Source of the DNA: CAWBLP01 sp963789495
Lineage (GTDB): Bacteria > Pseudomonadota > Alphaproteobacteria > Acetobacterales > Acetobacteraceae
Assembly (NCBI GenBank): GCA_963789495.1
Contig: CAWBLP010000033.1
Location: 124,001 to 188,000 of the forward strand
Direction: 5' to 3'
Length of the DNA stretch: 64,000 bases
Made by a program: the position numbers and the translations under genes. The notes below the pieces were generated by a model. It had not been told where the DNA came from. It worked only from the letters and a program-made list of their open reading frames with translations, and did not search any database. Shown piece by piece: positions 17,290 to 26,373 of the stretch (positions within the stretch are counted from its first letter, which is position 1; the number at the start of each line of letters is the position of its first letter).

Positions 17290-18033
17290 CTACCGAGGTG
17301 ACCGGGCCATCCGGCGTGCCCGGCGTTGCCGCAGGCCCAGCCGCAGCCGCCCCGCAGCCTGCATGCATGTCACCGTCGCCCCATGCTCCGCGTTCGGGAG
17401 CATCACCCAGTACAGCGTGCAGGCGATCGGGCAGATCAGGCACCACGGGGCGATCGACGCGAGCCATCCTAGCCCGTCGAGCATGTCCAGTAGCGTGTGC
17501 TGCAACATCCAGAACAGCCCGGTCGCAGCCAGCGGGCTGGCGACGGTCGCCAGCAGCACGCGCATCAGCGACAGCCGGCATCCCGTCAGCAAGGTCAGGA
17601 AGGCAACCACCAGCAGTCCGGCGAACCCGGCGAGCGTGATCCAGTCGCCGATACTGTTGCTTTGCTGGTAAATCACGATCAGTGTCGCCGGCGCGGCCAG
17701 CGTGATTTGCAGCAGCGCCTGCAGACCGAGTACCAGATTGGGCAGCGCCCCCGAGCCGGCCTGATACACTACGCTGGCAATCGCCATCGTCGCCTCGCCG
17801 CGATACACCTCCCACAGGCCGAACGGTGTGAACCGTCCCACCGCGGCGCGCAGGTCGTTCAGCCAGTCCAGGCTGGTGCCATCCAGTCCGGGTGGCGAGA
17901 GAAGGCTGGCAATCGTGATGACCAGCAGCAGGCTCACGGACAGATCGGTGGCATAGGCCCCCGCGACCCGCCACACTCCGCCGAACCGGGCGGGTTCGGC
18001 GCCGTTCGGCCCATGTGCCAGCGATGCCGCCAT
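17290..18033 (-). CDS. integral membrane protein of unknown function
   Basis: A 247-residue product with about five to six hydrophobic segments (for example ATDLSVSLLLVITIASLLS, APATLIVIYQ, AGFAGLLVVAFLTLL, SIAPWCLICPIACTLYWVMLP) and a basic C-terminus (RLRLGLRQRRARRMARSPR). I recognise no family motif. The start at 18033 has only a weak ribosome-binding site. It stands alone between the composite repeat and the dioxygenase genes. Confidence 0.55.
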   Translation of the reverse strand: MAASLAHGPNGAEPARFGGVWRVAGAYATDLSVSLLLVITIASLLSPPGLDGTSLDWLNDLRAAVGRFTPFGLWEVYRGEATMAIASVVYQAGSGALPNLVLGLQALLQITLAAPATLIVIYQQSNSIGDWITLAGFAGLLVVAFLTLLTGCRLSLMRVLLATVASPLAATGLFWMLQHTLLDMLDGLGWLASIAPWCLICPIACTLYWVMLPNAEHGATVTCMQAAGRLRLGLRQRRARRMARSPR

Positions 18034-18121
18034 TGGGCGATGCTGCGCCGCCGCTGGTAACGTCCGGGTATCAGCTGCGGCTTATCGGCGGATCGGCTGG
18101 GGAGTCATGGTCACGCCGCGG

Positions 18122-18961
18122 TCACGCCGGGACGTCACCTTGCAGCATGACCCGATACAGATAGCGCGTCTGGTCCATGTCGTAGTCGCCGTTTGCTTTG
18201 TGCAGCAGGCAGCGATTGTCCCACAGCACGACATCGCCCTTGCGCCACTGGTGGCGGTACTGGAACTGCGGCTGCGTCGCGTGCGCCAGCAGGTCCTCCA
18301 GCAGCGGCAGGGCTTCCTTGTGGTCCTTGCCCAGAATGCCCTCGATGCGGATGGGATTGAGGTAGATCGACTTGCGCCCGTTCTCCGGATGGGTGCGCAC
18401 CAGCGGGTGGATCACCGCATTGGGCACGCGGGTGCGGTTCGCCTCCGACAACGCCATCAGCTTCCGGGTGCTGTGGCTGCTTTGATAGACGTGGATCGCC
18501 TGCCATCCGTCGATGTGCTGCCGCATGGCGTCGGGCAAGGCCGCATAAGCGGCGTGCATGTTGGCGAATTGCGTGTCGCCGCCCTGGTCGGGCAGTTGCA
18601 CGGCGTGCAGCACGGTGGCCTTGGGGGGACGCGCGTCGTTGGAATGGTCGGTGTGCCAGCCCTCACCCGGGATGTAGCGCCGTCCGTCGGGGAATTTGTC
18701 CTGGTTGGAGATGTAGTGGATCTGCGGACAGTCCGGCACGGCGAACCGCGTATTGTGTTGCGGGAACACGTCGCCGAACAGCTGCACCGCCGCCAGCAGT
18801 TGCGGCGCGCTCAGTGCCTGGTCGCGCAGCACCAGCACGCCGTGCTCGACGAAGGCGCGGTTCAGCCGATCCCGCGTCGCCGCGTCGATCGGCTGGCTGA
18901 CATCGATGCCGCGCACCTCGGCGCCGGTAAGGTCGGACAAGGGTGTGATCGTATAGGCCAT
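18122..18961 (-). CDS. TauD/TfdA-family Fe(II)/2-oxoglutarate dioxygenase
   Basis: Non-haem iron dioxygenase that hydroxylates a small organic substrate (taurine, alkylsulphonates, phenoxyacids or others in this family). The 279 residues contain the HxD iron motif in EGWHTDHS (about residue 101), the distal His in LLHKANGDYD and the 2-oxoglutarate-binding Arg in YLYRVML, with the TauD start LTGAEVRGIDVSQP. The ATG at 18961 has AAGGAGATG upstream. A second, divergent-in-sequence paralogue follows upstream on the same strand with a gap of about 160 bp. The substrate cannot be read from sequence. Confidence 0.92.
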   Translation of the reverse strand: MAYTITPLSDLTGAEVRGIDVSQPIDAATRDRLNRAFVEHGVLVLRDQALSAPQLLAAVQLFGDVFPQHNTRFAVPDCPQIHYISNQDKFPDGRRYIPGEGWHTDHSNDARPPKATVLHAVQLPDQGGDTQFANMHAAYAALPDAMRQHIDGWQAIHVYQSSHSTRKLMALSEANRTRVPNAVIHPLVRTHPENGRKSIYLNPIRIEGILGKDHKEALPLLEDLLAHATQPQFQYRHQWRKGDVVLWDNRCLLHKANGDYDMDQTRYLYRVMLQGDVPA

Positions 18962-19120
18962 GCGTCATCTCCTTCTCGCGGCCTGTCGCGACGCCGAGAT
19001 GCTAAGACCGGGGCGGGGAATAATCGAATCCCCGGCCGGGTCGAACGCGCGCCTTTGGTCACCGCCAGGCGTGGTTCGATAGCGAGGAGAGGGCTCGCTG
19101 CCGTCGGTGACGATCTGCGA

Positions 19121-19966
19121 TCAGTGAACGCGGTCGCCGGCGATCTGGGTACGCCGCATGATGCGGCGGAATGGACCCGCGTCATGCACCGCCAGGTGCT
19201 TGGTGCAGCGGTTGTCCCAGAATGCGATGGACCCGTTGGCCCAGCGGAAGCGGCAGGTGAACTCCGGCCGGTGGCCATGTTCCAGCAGAAAATCCAGCAG
19301 CGGCCTGCTCTCCGCCTCGGTCCAGCCCTCGAAGCCGACCGTGTAGGAGCGGTTGACGAACAGCAGTTTTCTCCCCGTTTCCGGATGGGTGCGCACGACC
19401 GGATGGACGCTGATCGTTTCGCGCCAGTTGGCGTCCTCGCGCACCTTGGTGGAGCGCTGCGCGTTCATCCCGGCCTGCGGACCTGCCACCATGCGGTCGG
19501 TGTGCACGGCGCGCAGGTTTTCCAGCGTGCGCTTCAGGCCGGGCGACAGCGTTTCGTAGGCGAGATACTGGTTGGCGAACAGCGTATCCCCGCCATAGGG
19601 CGGCACCTCGATGGCGTAGAGGATGGCGCCCATCGGCGGTTCCGCCACCATGGTGGTGTCGGTGTGCCAGTCCTCGCCGACGATCTTCTTGTCGCCGGGT
19701 TCGCGCCTGATATCGACGATCTCCGGATCGGCGCTGACGCCGTTGTAGTTCGGGTGGATGAAGATCTTTCCGAAGCGGTGGGTGAATGCCTTGTGCTGCT
19801 CGCGGTCGAGCTGCTGGTCGCGGAAGAAGATCACGCCATGGTCGAGCAGGGCCTGGCGGATTTCGCCGATCACCGTATCGTCGAGCTCCTGCGCGACATC
19901 GACGCCACCAATCTCGGCGCCGAGTGCTCCGGCAATTGGCGAAATTTCAATCTGGCTGTTGCGCAT
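19121..19966 (-). CDS. TauD/TfdA-family Fe(II)/2-oxoglutarate dioxygenase
   Basis: Second TauD-type dioxygenase, 281 residues. Iron ligands are in EDWHTDTTM and NRCTKHLAVHD, with the family start ALGAEIGGVDVAQ, the conserved GGDTLFANQY strand and the C-terminal FRRIMRRTQI carrying the 2-oxoglutarate-binding Arg. The start at 19966 (MRNSQIEI) has GGGAGAAC upstream. It is only distantly similar to the neighbouring dioxygenase, so the two probably use different substrates or are an old duplication. Both may supply a degradation pathway together with the aldolase at 20.7 kb. Confidence 0.92.
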   Translation of the reverse strand: MRNSQIEISPIAGALGAEIGGVDVAQELDDTVIGEIRQALLDHGVIFFRDQQLDREQHKAFTHRFGKIFIHPNYNGVSADPEIVDIRREPGDKKIVGEDWHTDTTMVAEPPMGAILYAIEVPPYGGDTLFANQYLAYETLSPGLKRTLENLRAVHTDRMVAGPQAGMNAQRSTKVREDANWRETISVHPVVRTHPETGRKLLFVNRSYTVGFEGWTEAESRPLLDFLLEHGHRPEFTCRFRWANGSIAFWDNRCTKHLAVHDAGPFRRIMRRTQIAGDRVH

Positions 19967-20115
19967 CGATGTGTTCTCCCTCGCGCGGACGTTGAGCAAT
20001 GCCGGGAGGCGGGTCAAGCTGGGCGGACCATGGGGCCAGAGCGGCATGAGGAGCCATGCCTCCCCATCGCCATGGTCGGTGCAGGCCGGCCAGCCACGTC
20101 TTCGAGTGAGGAACC

Positions 20116-20457
20116 ATGCCGGATCGGATTGCCTACAAGATCATGTCTGCCACGGAACTGGAGCAGATGCGGCGTGAAGGCGTGTTCCACGGATCGGCGG
20201 TAGATGTGGCGGATGGCTACATCCATCTGTCGTGCGCTTCCCAACTTGCCGCGACGCTGGACAGGCACTTCAGTGGCGCGGAGGGGTTGATGCTGGTCGC
20301 GGTGGACCTGGCGCGGCTGGGCGATACCGTGCACTGGGAGCCCGCGCGCGGCGGAGAGCTGTTCCCGCACATCTACGGGGTGTTGCCGGCCGAAGCCGTG
20401 ATGGCGGTTGCGGCGGTGGAGCGGGCCGCGGATGGGTCAGTCACGCTGCCGACGTGA
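20116..20457 (+). CDS. DUF952 family protein
   Basis: A 113-residue cytoplasmic protein of the DUF952 family. It has the typical start AYKIMSATELEQMRREGVF and the conserved block GYIHLSCASQLAATLDRHF, with LFPHIYG near the end. The function of the family is unproven; a fold related to ADP-ribosyltransferase-like proteins has been suggested. The ATG at 20116 follows GAGGAAC. It is a single gene in opposite orientation to its neighbours. The 227 bases after it show only GC-rich sequence. Confidence 0.88.
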   Translation: MPDRIAYKIMSATELEQMRREGVFHGSAVDVADGYIHLSCASQLAATLDRHFSGAEGLMLVAVDLARLGDTVHWEPARGGELFPHIYGVLPAEAVMAVAAVERAADGSVTLPT

Positions 20458-20684
20458 GGGCATCCTGTGGCCTTGCGTCGCTCGCCACTCGTCGGCGCCG
20501 CTGTTGACGTGACGCGGCCTCGTGGCGAGGGGGGCCCTGCTCATGGCGCACCGGCGGCCACGGCGCGCACCGGCCGCACCCATCCCAGAGCTCGTCTCAC
20601 GGCAGGTCGTTCTCCGCCGCTACCGCGGCGCGCAGCTACGCGCACGCCGCGGTAGCGCCGGGTCAGGAGCGTCCCGTGCCAGCG

Positions 20685-21452
20685 TCAGGTCGCCTTGGCC
20701 TTCAGCTCGTCGAGCTGCATGCGCGCCCCGGCGACCATGCACGAGAGGTCGGAGGTCAGCATCACCATGTCGAAACCGCGCTTCACCGCGCCCGCCGCGA
20801 ACGTCGCGCCCGCACAGTGCATCACGCATTTGATGCCGAGCTTGTGCGCCGTCTCCCGGATCTTGTCGCAGGTCGCGAGGTGCAGCGGGTCGGGGTTGTC
20901 ACCGCGCGGCGCCAGGCCCAGCGCGAACGACAGGTCGGCAGGCCCGATATAGACAGCGTCCAGGCCAGGCGTGGCGCAGATGGCGTCGAGGTTGGCGATG
21001 CCTTCCTTGGTCTCGATCATGGCCATGATGACGATCTCGTCGTTGGCCTTGGCCTGGTAGTCGGCGCCGCCATAATGCACCGCCCGCACCGGTCCGGACG
21101 AACGCATGCCCACCGGCGGATAGCGGCACGCAGCCACTGCCATCGCCGCTTCCTCGGCCGTGTTGACCAGCGGCACGATGATGCCGTAGGCGCCCAGATC
21201 GAGCGCCTTCATGATCGCCGCCGGCTCGTTCCATGCGACCCGCACGACCGGCACCGTGTCGGTCTGCGAGATCGCCTGCAGCATGGGGGCGACATCCTTC
21301 ATCTCAGCGGTGCCGTGCTGCAGATCGACGCACAGGGCATCGAAGCCCTGACGCGCCATGACCTCGGCCGTGAACCCATGGGATACGGAGAGCCAGCCGA
21401 GCGTCACGCACTGGCCGTCGCGCCACATCTGCTTGATTTTATTGGGACGCAT
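20685..21452 (-). CDS. HpcH/HpaI-family aldolase
   Basis: Class II (metal-dependent) aldolase of the HpcH/HpaI group, which cleaves 4-hydroxy-2-oxo acids to pyruvate plus an aldehyde in aromatic or sugar acid breakdown. The 255 residues include DLQHGTAEMKD, RVAWNEPAAIMKALDLGA, the metal-binding Glu in MIETKEGI and Asp in YIGPADLSFALG, and the C-terminal MLTSDLSCMV. The ATG at 21452 has AGAGGTG upstream. A preceding open frame to 21614 is not part of the protein. It sits in a catabolic neighbourhood with dioxygenases and several solute uptake systems. Confidence 0.92.
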   Translation of the reverse strand: MRPNKIKQMWRDGQCVTLGWLSVSHGFTAEVMARQGFDALCVDLQHGTAEMKDVAPMLQAISQTDTVPVVRVAWNEPAAIMKALDLGAYGIIVPLVNTAEEAAMAVAACRYPPVGMRSSGPVRAVHYGGADYQAKANDEIVIMAMIETKEGIANLDAICATPGLDAVYIGPADLSFALGLAPRGDNPDPLHLATCDKIRETAHKLGIKCVMHCAGATFAAGAVKRGFDMVMLTSDLSCMVAGARMQLDELKAKAT

Positions 21453-21745
21453 ATTGTTGCACCTCTGACAATGGTGATCGGTGGGTGGTAGCCGGAGGCA
21501 ACTTACCCCGCCTCGCGGAAACACGACACCGCCACCGGCACATCCGCCCGCGCCGCGGCAAACGCCAGGAGCCGGCGCATCAGCCCATGGCGACGGCGCA
21601 AGGTTCGTCGTCATCGCGGGCCTCCTGACCGCGGCATGGCCGCTTCACGCCCGCAGTTGCCGCATCCGACCGGTCTGACCAATACTGCCCGGGTTCAACA
21701 TAGACCGGCCCGGACATCCGAGGCCGGCACCGGGAGGAGATACGG

Positions 21746-22984
21746 ATGCCAGCATTGAGCCGTCGCGCCGTCATGGGCGCGGGCGTCGCCGCAGCCTCGA
21801 CCGCCGTGGGATGGCGCTCCGCACGCGCCCAGCAGAAGCCGATCCGCATCGGCGTGCTCACCGACATGACCGGCGTCTACGCCGCCAATACCGGCCCGGG
21901 TTCCGTGCTCGGCGCGCAACTCGCCATCGAGGACTTCACCCAGGCGCATCCCGACATCAAGGTGGAGCTGGTGCAGGGTGATCTGCAGCTCAAGCCCGAC
22001 GTGGCGCTGGGGATCGCGGCGGACTGGTACGACAACCAGGGCGTTGATCTGATCACCGATGTGCCGCTGTCCTCGGCGGCGTTCGCGATCGGTGACCTGG
22101 CGAAGCAGAAGGACAAGCTGGCGATCTTCACTGGCGGCGCCTCGGCCGCGATCACCGGCGAGCATTGCGGGCCGAACCATCTCCATTGGGTCTACGACAC
22201 CTGGTCGATGCCGCATGGCGTGGTGGATGCATCGGTGAAGGAAGGTGCCGACACCTGGTTCTTCATCACGGCGGATTACGCCTTCGGCCATTCGCTGCAG
22301 AAGGACGCGGCCGGCTTCGTCACCGCGGCCGGCGGCAAGGTGCTGGGCCAGGCGCTGGCGCCGTTTCCCGGCACCACCGATTTCTCCGCGTTTCTGGTGC
22401 AGGCGAAGGCGAGCGGCGCCAAGGCGATCGGCCTCGCGAACGGCGGCGGCGACACAGTGAACTGCATCAAGCAGGCCGCGGAGTTCGGCATCATGAAGGG
22501 CGGGCAGCACGTCGCCGGCCTGCTGTTCCTGATCCACGATGTGCATGGCGTCGGCTTGCACGCGGCGGGGGGTGTTCTGCTGACCGAGCCGTTCTACTGG
22601 AATCTCAACGCAGGCACGCGGGCGTTCGGCAAGCGCTTCGCGGCGCGATTCAACGCTGTCGTTCCGGGGTCGGTGCATGCCGGCCAATACTCCGCGGTGA
22701 CGCATTATCTGAAGGCGGTCGCGGCCATGGGGCCTGATAAGGCGAAAGCCAGCGGACGCGCGGCGGTGGCGCAGATGGAGGCGACAGCGACCGATGATCC
22801 GCTGTTCGGCAAGGGCCGGGTGCGCAAGGATGGGCGGGTGATCCACGCCATGCATCTGTTCGAGGTGAAAACGCCCGAACAGTCGAAGGAGCCGTGGGAT
22901 TACTACACGCTGAAGCGGACGATTCCGGCCGAGGATGCGTTCCGGCCGCTCAGCGAGGGCCATTGCCCGATGGTGAAAGCGTAG
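21746..22984 (+). CDS. ABC transporter substrate-binding protein, branched-chain amino acid type
   Basis: Periplasmic binding protein of the Peripla_BP_6/LivJ type, 412 residues. A twin-arginine-like signal (SRRAVMGAGVAAAS, cleavage near SARAQQ) precedes IRIGVLTDMTGVYAANTGPG, the standard ligand-loop start. Later blocks (DYAFGHSLQKDAAG, PGTTDFSAFLVQAKASGA) are typical. The ATG at 21746 has a good GGGAGGAGAT site. No permease or ATPase genes flank it, so it either uses a distant Liv-type transporter or feeds the neighbouring catabolic genes. A mosaic repeat follows its stop codon. Confidence 0.9.
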   Translation: MPALSRRAVMGAGVAAASTAVGWRSARAQQKPIRIGVLTDMTGVYAANTGPGSVLGAQLAIEDFTQAHPDIKVELVQGDLQLKPDVALGIAADWYDNQGVDLITDVPLSSAAFAIGDLAKQKDKLAIFTGGASAAITGEHCGPNHLHWVYDTWSMPHGVVDASVKEGADTWFFITADYAFGHSLQKDAAGFVTAAGGKVLGQALAPFPGTTDFSAFLVQAKASGAKAIGLANGGGDTVNCIKQAAEFGIMKGGQHVAGLLFLIHDVHGVGLHAAGGVLLTEPFYWNLNAGTRAFGKRFAARFNAVVPGSVHAGQYSAVTHYLKAVAAMGPDKAKASGRAAVAQMEATATDDPLFGKGRVRKDGRVIHAMHLFEVKTPEQSKEPWDYYTLKRTIPAEDAFRPLSEGHCPMVKA

Positions 22985-22994
22985 GCGAGCGGGC

Positions 22995-23145
22995 GCGGCG
23001 GTCCCGGATCAGGGCATCATCACGACCGGCCCCTCCCCACCCCAAACTGGATCGGTTCCAAGGGCCGGGCCCTTGGCGGGGTTTCAAGGGGCAGCGCCCC
23101 TTGATGGGGGTTCCGGAGGCTACGCCCCCGAAGCTTGCCTGCCGC
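22995..23145. repeat. GC-rich hairpin repeat
   Basis: Starts soon after the binding-protein stop codon: CCCCTCCCCACCCCAAA, then the three-hairpin tail CCAAGGGCCGGGCCCTTGG, AAGGGGCAGCGCCCCTT and GGGGGTTCCGGAGGC. It is nearly the same as the right half of the elements at 17.1 and 45.8 kb. Confidence 0.7.
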
Positions 23146-23210
23146 GCCACTGGCAGATCGGCAGAGAATCGCGGACAACAGCGCACTGACCGTGACATGG
23201 AAGTGCCCCG

Positions 23211-24524
23211 ATGGTGCTGGGTTTGCCGCCGATCTATCTCGCCCTGCCGATCCTGATCGTGACCTACGTGCTGGTGATGGTCGATCGCTTCGACCGCTCC
23301 ATCCTCGCCCTGTTGGGCGGCGGCGCCATGGTCCTGAGCGGCGTGCTGACGCAGGACCAGGCGATCGCCGGCATCGACTTCAACACCATCGGCCTGCTCA
23401 CCGGCATGATGATGCTGGTCGCGATCTCCCGCCGTTCCGGCGTCTTCGAGTACCTGGCGATCCGCGCAGTGCAGATGGCGCGTGCGTCACCGGCCGGATT
23501 GCTGGTGTCGCTTGCGTTGGTGACCGCGGTGCTGTCCGCTTTGTTGGACAACGTCACCACCGTGCTGCTGATCGCGCCGGTGACGATTTCCATCTGTCGT
23601 CGCCTGGAGATACCGGCGTTCACCTTCCTGCTGACCGAGGTCATGGCGTCCAATTTCGGCGGCACCGCCACGCTGATCGGTGACCCGCCGAATATTCTGA
23701 TCGGCAGCGCCGCCGACCTCAGCTTCAACGATTTCGTGGTGCACCTCGCACCGTGCGTCGTGATCGTCATGATCGTGCAGGTCGCCGTGATGCACCTGAC
23801 CAATGGACGCGGGATGACCGCGAGCCGTCAGGCGCGCGATGCGGTGATGGCGATCCGCGCCGCCGAATCGATTTCCGATCCCCGCCTGCTGCGCCACTCC
23901 ATGCTGGTATTTGCCCTGACGCTGCTGGGCTTTTCCACCGCGCGCATGACCGGCCTGGAGCCGGGCGTCATCGCCCTGATCGCGGCGGCCTCGCTGATGC
24001 TGCTGGAGAACCTGATCCATCCGCGCGACGAGCAGTTCGAGAAGATCTCCGCCACCTACGGCGAGATCGACTGGATCACCATCTTCTTCTTCGTCGGCCT
24101 GTTCATCGTGGTGCGCGGCGTGGAGGTCACCGGCGCGCTGGCCTGGATCGCCCGTATGGTGACCCAGGCAACCGCGGGCGACCTGGCGCTGACCGCGAGT
24201 GTCGTGTTGTGGACCGCGGCCATCCTGTCGGCGATCATCGACAACATCCCGTTCGTCGCAGCAATGATCCCGGTGATCCATGCGATGGCGCCGAGCTTCG
24301 GCGGCGAGGGCGCTATCCTGCCGCTTTGGGTTGCGCTGTCGCTCGGCGCCTGCTTCGGCGGCAACGGCACGCTGATCGGTGCGTCGGCCAACCTCACCGT
24401 TTCCGGCATCGCCCAGCGCGAAGGCATCCCGTTCGGTTTCGGCATCTACACCCGCCGCGCCCTGCCGCTGACCCTGGTCGGCGTGCTGATCGGCCAGGTC
24501 TATCTGTGGCTGCGATATCTGTAG
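23211..24524 (+). CDS. ArsB/NhaD-type (SLC13-like) permease
   Basis: Inner-membrane ion transporter superfamily member, 437 residues with about 11-12 helices. It has the internal duplication of the group: a first half with LLDNVTTVLLIAPVTISI and FGGTATLIGDPPNILIGSA, and a second half with IIDNIPFVAAMIPVI and CFGGNGTLIGASANL. These paired 'DN...' and 'G.G.T.IG..N' motifs are the substrate/Na+ sites. Such proteins export arsenite or exchange Na+/H+, or carry organic or other anions; the sequence does not decide which, and no ars genes are nearby. The ATG at 23211 is chosen with a weak GGAAG site. Confidence 0.88.
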   Translation: MVLGLPPIYLALPILIVTYVLVMVDRFDRSILALLGGGAMVLSGVLTQDQAIAGIDFNTIGLLTGMMMLVAISRRSGVFEYLAIRAVQMARASPAGLLVSLALVTAVLSALLDNVTTVLLIAPVTISICRRLEIPAFTFLLTEVMASNFGGTATLIGDPPNILIGSAADLSFNDFVVHLAPCVVIVMIVQVAVMHLTNGRGMTASRQARDAVMAIRAAESISDPRLLRHSMLVFALTLLGFSTARMTGLEPGVIALIAAASLMLLENLIHPRDEQFEKISATYGEIDWITIFFFVGLFIVVRGVEVTGALAWIARMVTQATAGDLALTASVVLWTAAILSAIIDNIPFVAAMIPVIHAMAPSFGGEGAILPLWVALSLGACFGGNGTLIGASANLTVSGIAQREGIPFGFGIYTRRALPLTLVGVLIGQVYLWLRYL

Positions 24525-24647
24525 CTGCCCAGAGGCGGGTTCGCACTGCTGCCGGCTTGGCACTTCGTTCTGATATGTTATGAGGAGCGCCAGGAGGCCA
24601 AGGCTGCATGCTGCATGCCGGATGGCCTGACCCGAGGAGATATCAAA

Positions 24648-25766
24648 ATGGAACGACGCCGGTTTGTCTCCGCCGCCGCGATCGGCGGCGCAACACTTGG
24701 CGCGGCCGCTTCCGTGCTGCCGAAACCCGCCATCGCGCAGAGCATGCCCGAGATCAAATGGCGCATGCCGTCGAGCTTCCCGAAAAGCCTGGGCACGCTC
24801 TACGGCGGTGCCGAATATTTTGCCGCGCGCGTGGCGGCAATGACCGACAACAAATTCCAGATTCGCCCGTTCGCCGCTGGTGAAATCGTTCCGGCCCTGC
24901 AGGTGCTGGACGCGGTCTCCAACGGCACCGTCGAAATGGGCCAGACCGCGTCGTATTACTACGTCGGCAAGGATCCGACATTCGCTTTCGGCTCCACCGT
25001 TCCGTTCGGCTTCAATACACGCCAGCAGCAGGCCTGGATGTTGCGCGGCGGTGCGTTGGATCTGATGAACAAGTTCCTGAAAGACTACAACGTCACCGGC
25101 CGTTTTGCCGGCAACACCGGCACCCAGATGGGCGGCTGGTTCCGCAAGGAAATCAAGACCACCGACGATATGAAGGGTCTCAAGTTCCGCATCGCTGGCC
25201 TGGCCGGCGCGGTGATCTCCGAAATGGGTGGCGTGCCGCAGCAGATCGGTGGCGGCGACATCTACCCGGCGCTGGAGAAAGGCACCATCGACGCCGCCGA
25301 ATGGGTTGGTCCTTACGACGACGAAAAGCTGGGTTTTTATAAGGTCGCCAAATACTACTACTATCCGGGCTGGTGGGAAGGCAACGCCATGCTTTGGATG
25401 TACATGAACCTGGACAAGTGGAAAGAACTGCCGCCCGCCTACCAGGCCGTACTGGAATCCGCTGCCGCTGAGACCAACACCTGGATGCAGGCGAAATACG
25501 ACGCGGAAAATCCCGCCGCGCTGCGTCGCCTGGTGGCCAACGGTACCGAGCTTCGTCCGTTCTCGCGCGAAATCATGCAGGCTGCCTATAAGGCATCATT
25601 CAAGGTGTACGACGGCATCGCGGCGAAGAACCCGAAGTTCAAGAAGGTCTACGACTCGTGGAAAGCCTTCCGCGAGGAGGAATATCTGTGGTTCCGGGTC
25701 GCCGAGAACACCTTCGAGAACTTCGTCTACTCGGAGAACGCGGCCGAGCGGCGCAACAAGGGCTGA
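24648..25766 (+). CDS. TRAP transporter substrate-binding protein (DctP/TakP-like)
   Basis: Periplasmic solute receptor of a tripartite ATP-independent transporter, 372 residues. A Tat-type signal (MERRRFVSAAAIGG, cleavage near AIAQS) leads into KWRMPSSFPKSLGTLYGGAEYF. The ligand-binding Arg region KFRIAGLAGAVISEMGG and the EWVGPYDDEKLGF loop resemble the 2-oxo acid/mannitol-chloroaromatic subgroup (TakP-like). The ATG at 24648 has GAGGAGAT upstream. The matching DctM and DctQ genes lie downstream on the opposite strand, convergent with it, which is an unusual arrangement since these three are normally co-oriented. Confidence 0.92.
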   Translation: MERRRFVSAAAIGGATLGAAASVLPKPAIAQSMPEIKWRMPSSFPKSLGTLYGGAEYFAARVAAMTDNKFQIRPFAAGEIVPALQVLDAVSNGTVEMGQTASYYYVGKDPTFAFGSTVPFGFNTRQQQAWMLRGGALDLMNKFLKDYNVTGRFAGNTGTQMGGWFRKEIKTTDDMKGLKFRIAGLAGAVISEMGGVPQQIGGGDIYPALEKGTIDAAEWVGPYDDEKLGFYKVAKYYYYPGWWEGNAMLWMYMNLDKWKELPPAYQAVLESAAAETNTWMQAKYDAENPAALRRLVANGTELRPFSREIMQAAYKASFKVYDGIAAKNPKFKKVYDSWKAFREEEYLWFRVAENTFENFVYSENAAERRNKG

Positions 25767-25814
25767 ACGCAGGATTGTCGATGTCTGTCCGGGACCGGCG
25801 GCCCCGGGCAGGCT

Positions 25815-26261
25815 TCACCCCAGCATCGCCCAATATTCATGGCGTTGCAGCGCGGCAAAGCAACCGGACAGCAGGCGCCGTGCGGCGTTCCCGTCGAACG
25901 CCTGCAATGGGATCGGCCTGAAGCCGAAATTGACCAACGGCGTCCCCGGCGGAATCTCCCGCCCCATCAGCGGCGTCAGGAAGCAGCGCAGCTCGCCGCC
26001 GGGGGTCACGTCCAGCAGCAGGCAGGCGCTCAATGGCTGCCCGTCCTTCACCACGCGATACAGCACTCGGTTGGGACTGCTGGACACGTCCTCCGCGAGG
26101 TCCAGCAGCGACCAGTGGTTAGGCAGGTTCAAGCGAATCAACTCACGAACCTGGTCGCCGAGCGGGCGGTCGATCCTGCGGGAAACCGGGGCGCGTCGCT
26201 GGATGTGTCTTCCAGGACGTCGATGGGCCGCAGATCCGATGATCCGTTTTGGATTGAACAT
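25815..26261 (-). CDS. uncharacterised protein behind a perfect FNR/FixK box
   Basis: A 148-residue protein, starting MFNPKRIIGSAAH at the ATG 26261 with GGAGGG 8-10 bases upstream. The first 35 residues are basic and probably disordered. The rest looks globular: DQVRELIRLNLPNHWSLLDLAE, VLYRVVKDGQPLSACLLLDV, LRCFLTPLMGREIPPGTPLV and a C-terminal helix FAALQRHEYWAML. I recognise no family. It lies between dctP and dctM in the orientation of dctM. A perfect TTGAT-N4-ATCAA palindrome centred about 55 bp upstream makes it a candidate low-oxygen gene. Confidence 0.6.
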   Translation of the reverse strand: MFNPKRIIGSAAHRRPGRHIQRRAPVSRRIDRPLGDQVRELIRLNLPNHWSLLDLAEDVSSSPNRVLYRVVKDGQPLSACLLLDVTPGGELRCFLTPLMGREIPPGTPLVNFGFRPIPLQAFDGNAARRLLSGCFAALQRHEYWAMLG

Positions 26262-26309
26262 CTGGAGTCCCTCCGCTCCCCAGTCTTCACCCTTTCTTCA
26301 TTGTCGGCC

Positions 26310-26323
26310 TTGATCTGGATCAA
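26310..26323 (-). promoter_or_regulatory. perfect FNR/FixK box
   Basis: TTGAT-CTGG-ATCAA, a full match to the FNR/ANR/FixK consensus. Its centre (26316.5) lies 55 bp from the ATG of the 148-residue gene at 26261. A class II activation distance of 41.5 bp would place the transcript start near 26275 and leave a leader of about 14 bases holding the GGAGGG site. Confidence 0.75.
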
Positions 26324-26373
26324 AGTCAGCCCGGACAGGGATCGCGCGGTGAGGGGGCAGTCTGCGCCAGCCG

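Noticed and set aside
18107..20203. 698-codon open frame opposite both dioxygenases
   Set aside because: Spans two separate genes with clear catalytic motifs on the minus strand; shadow.
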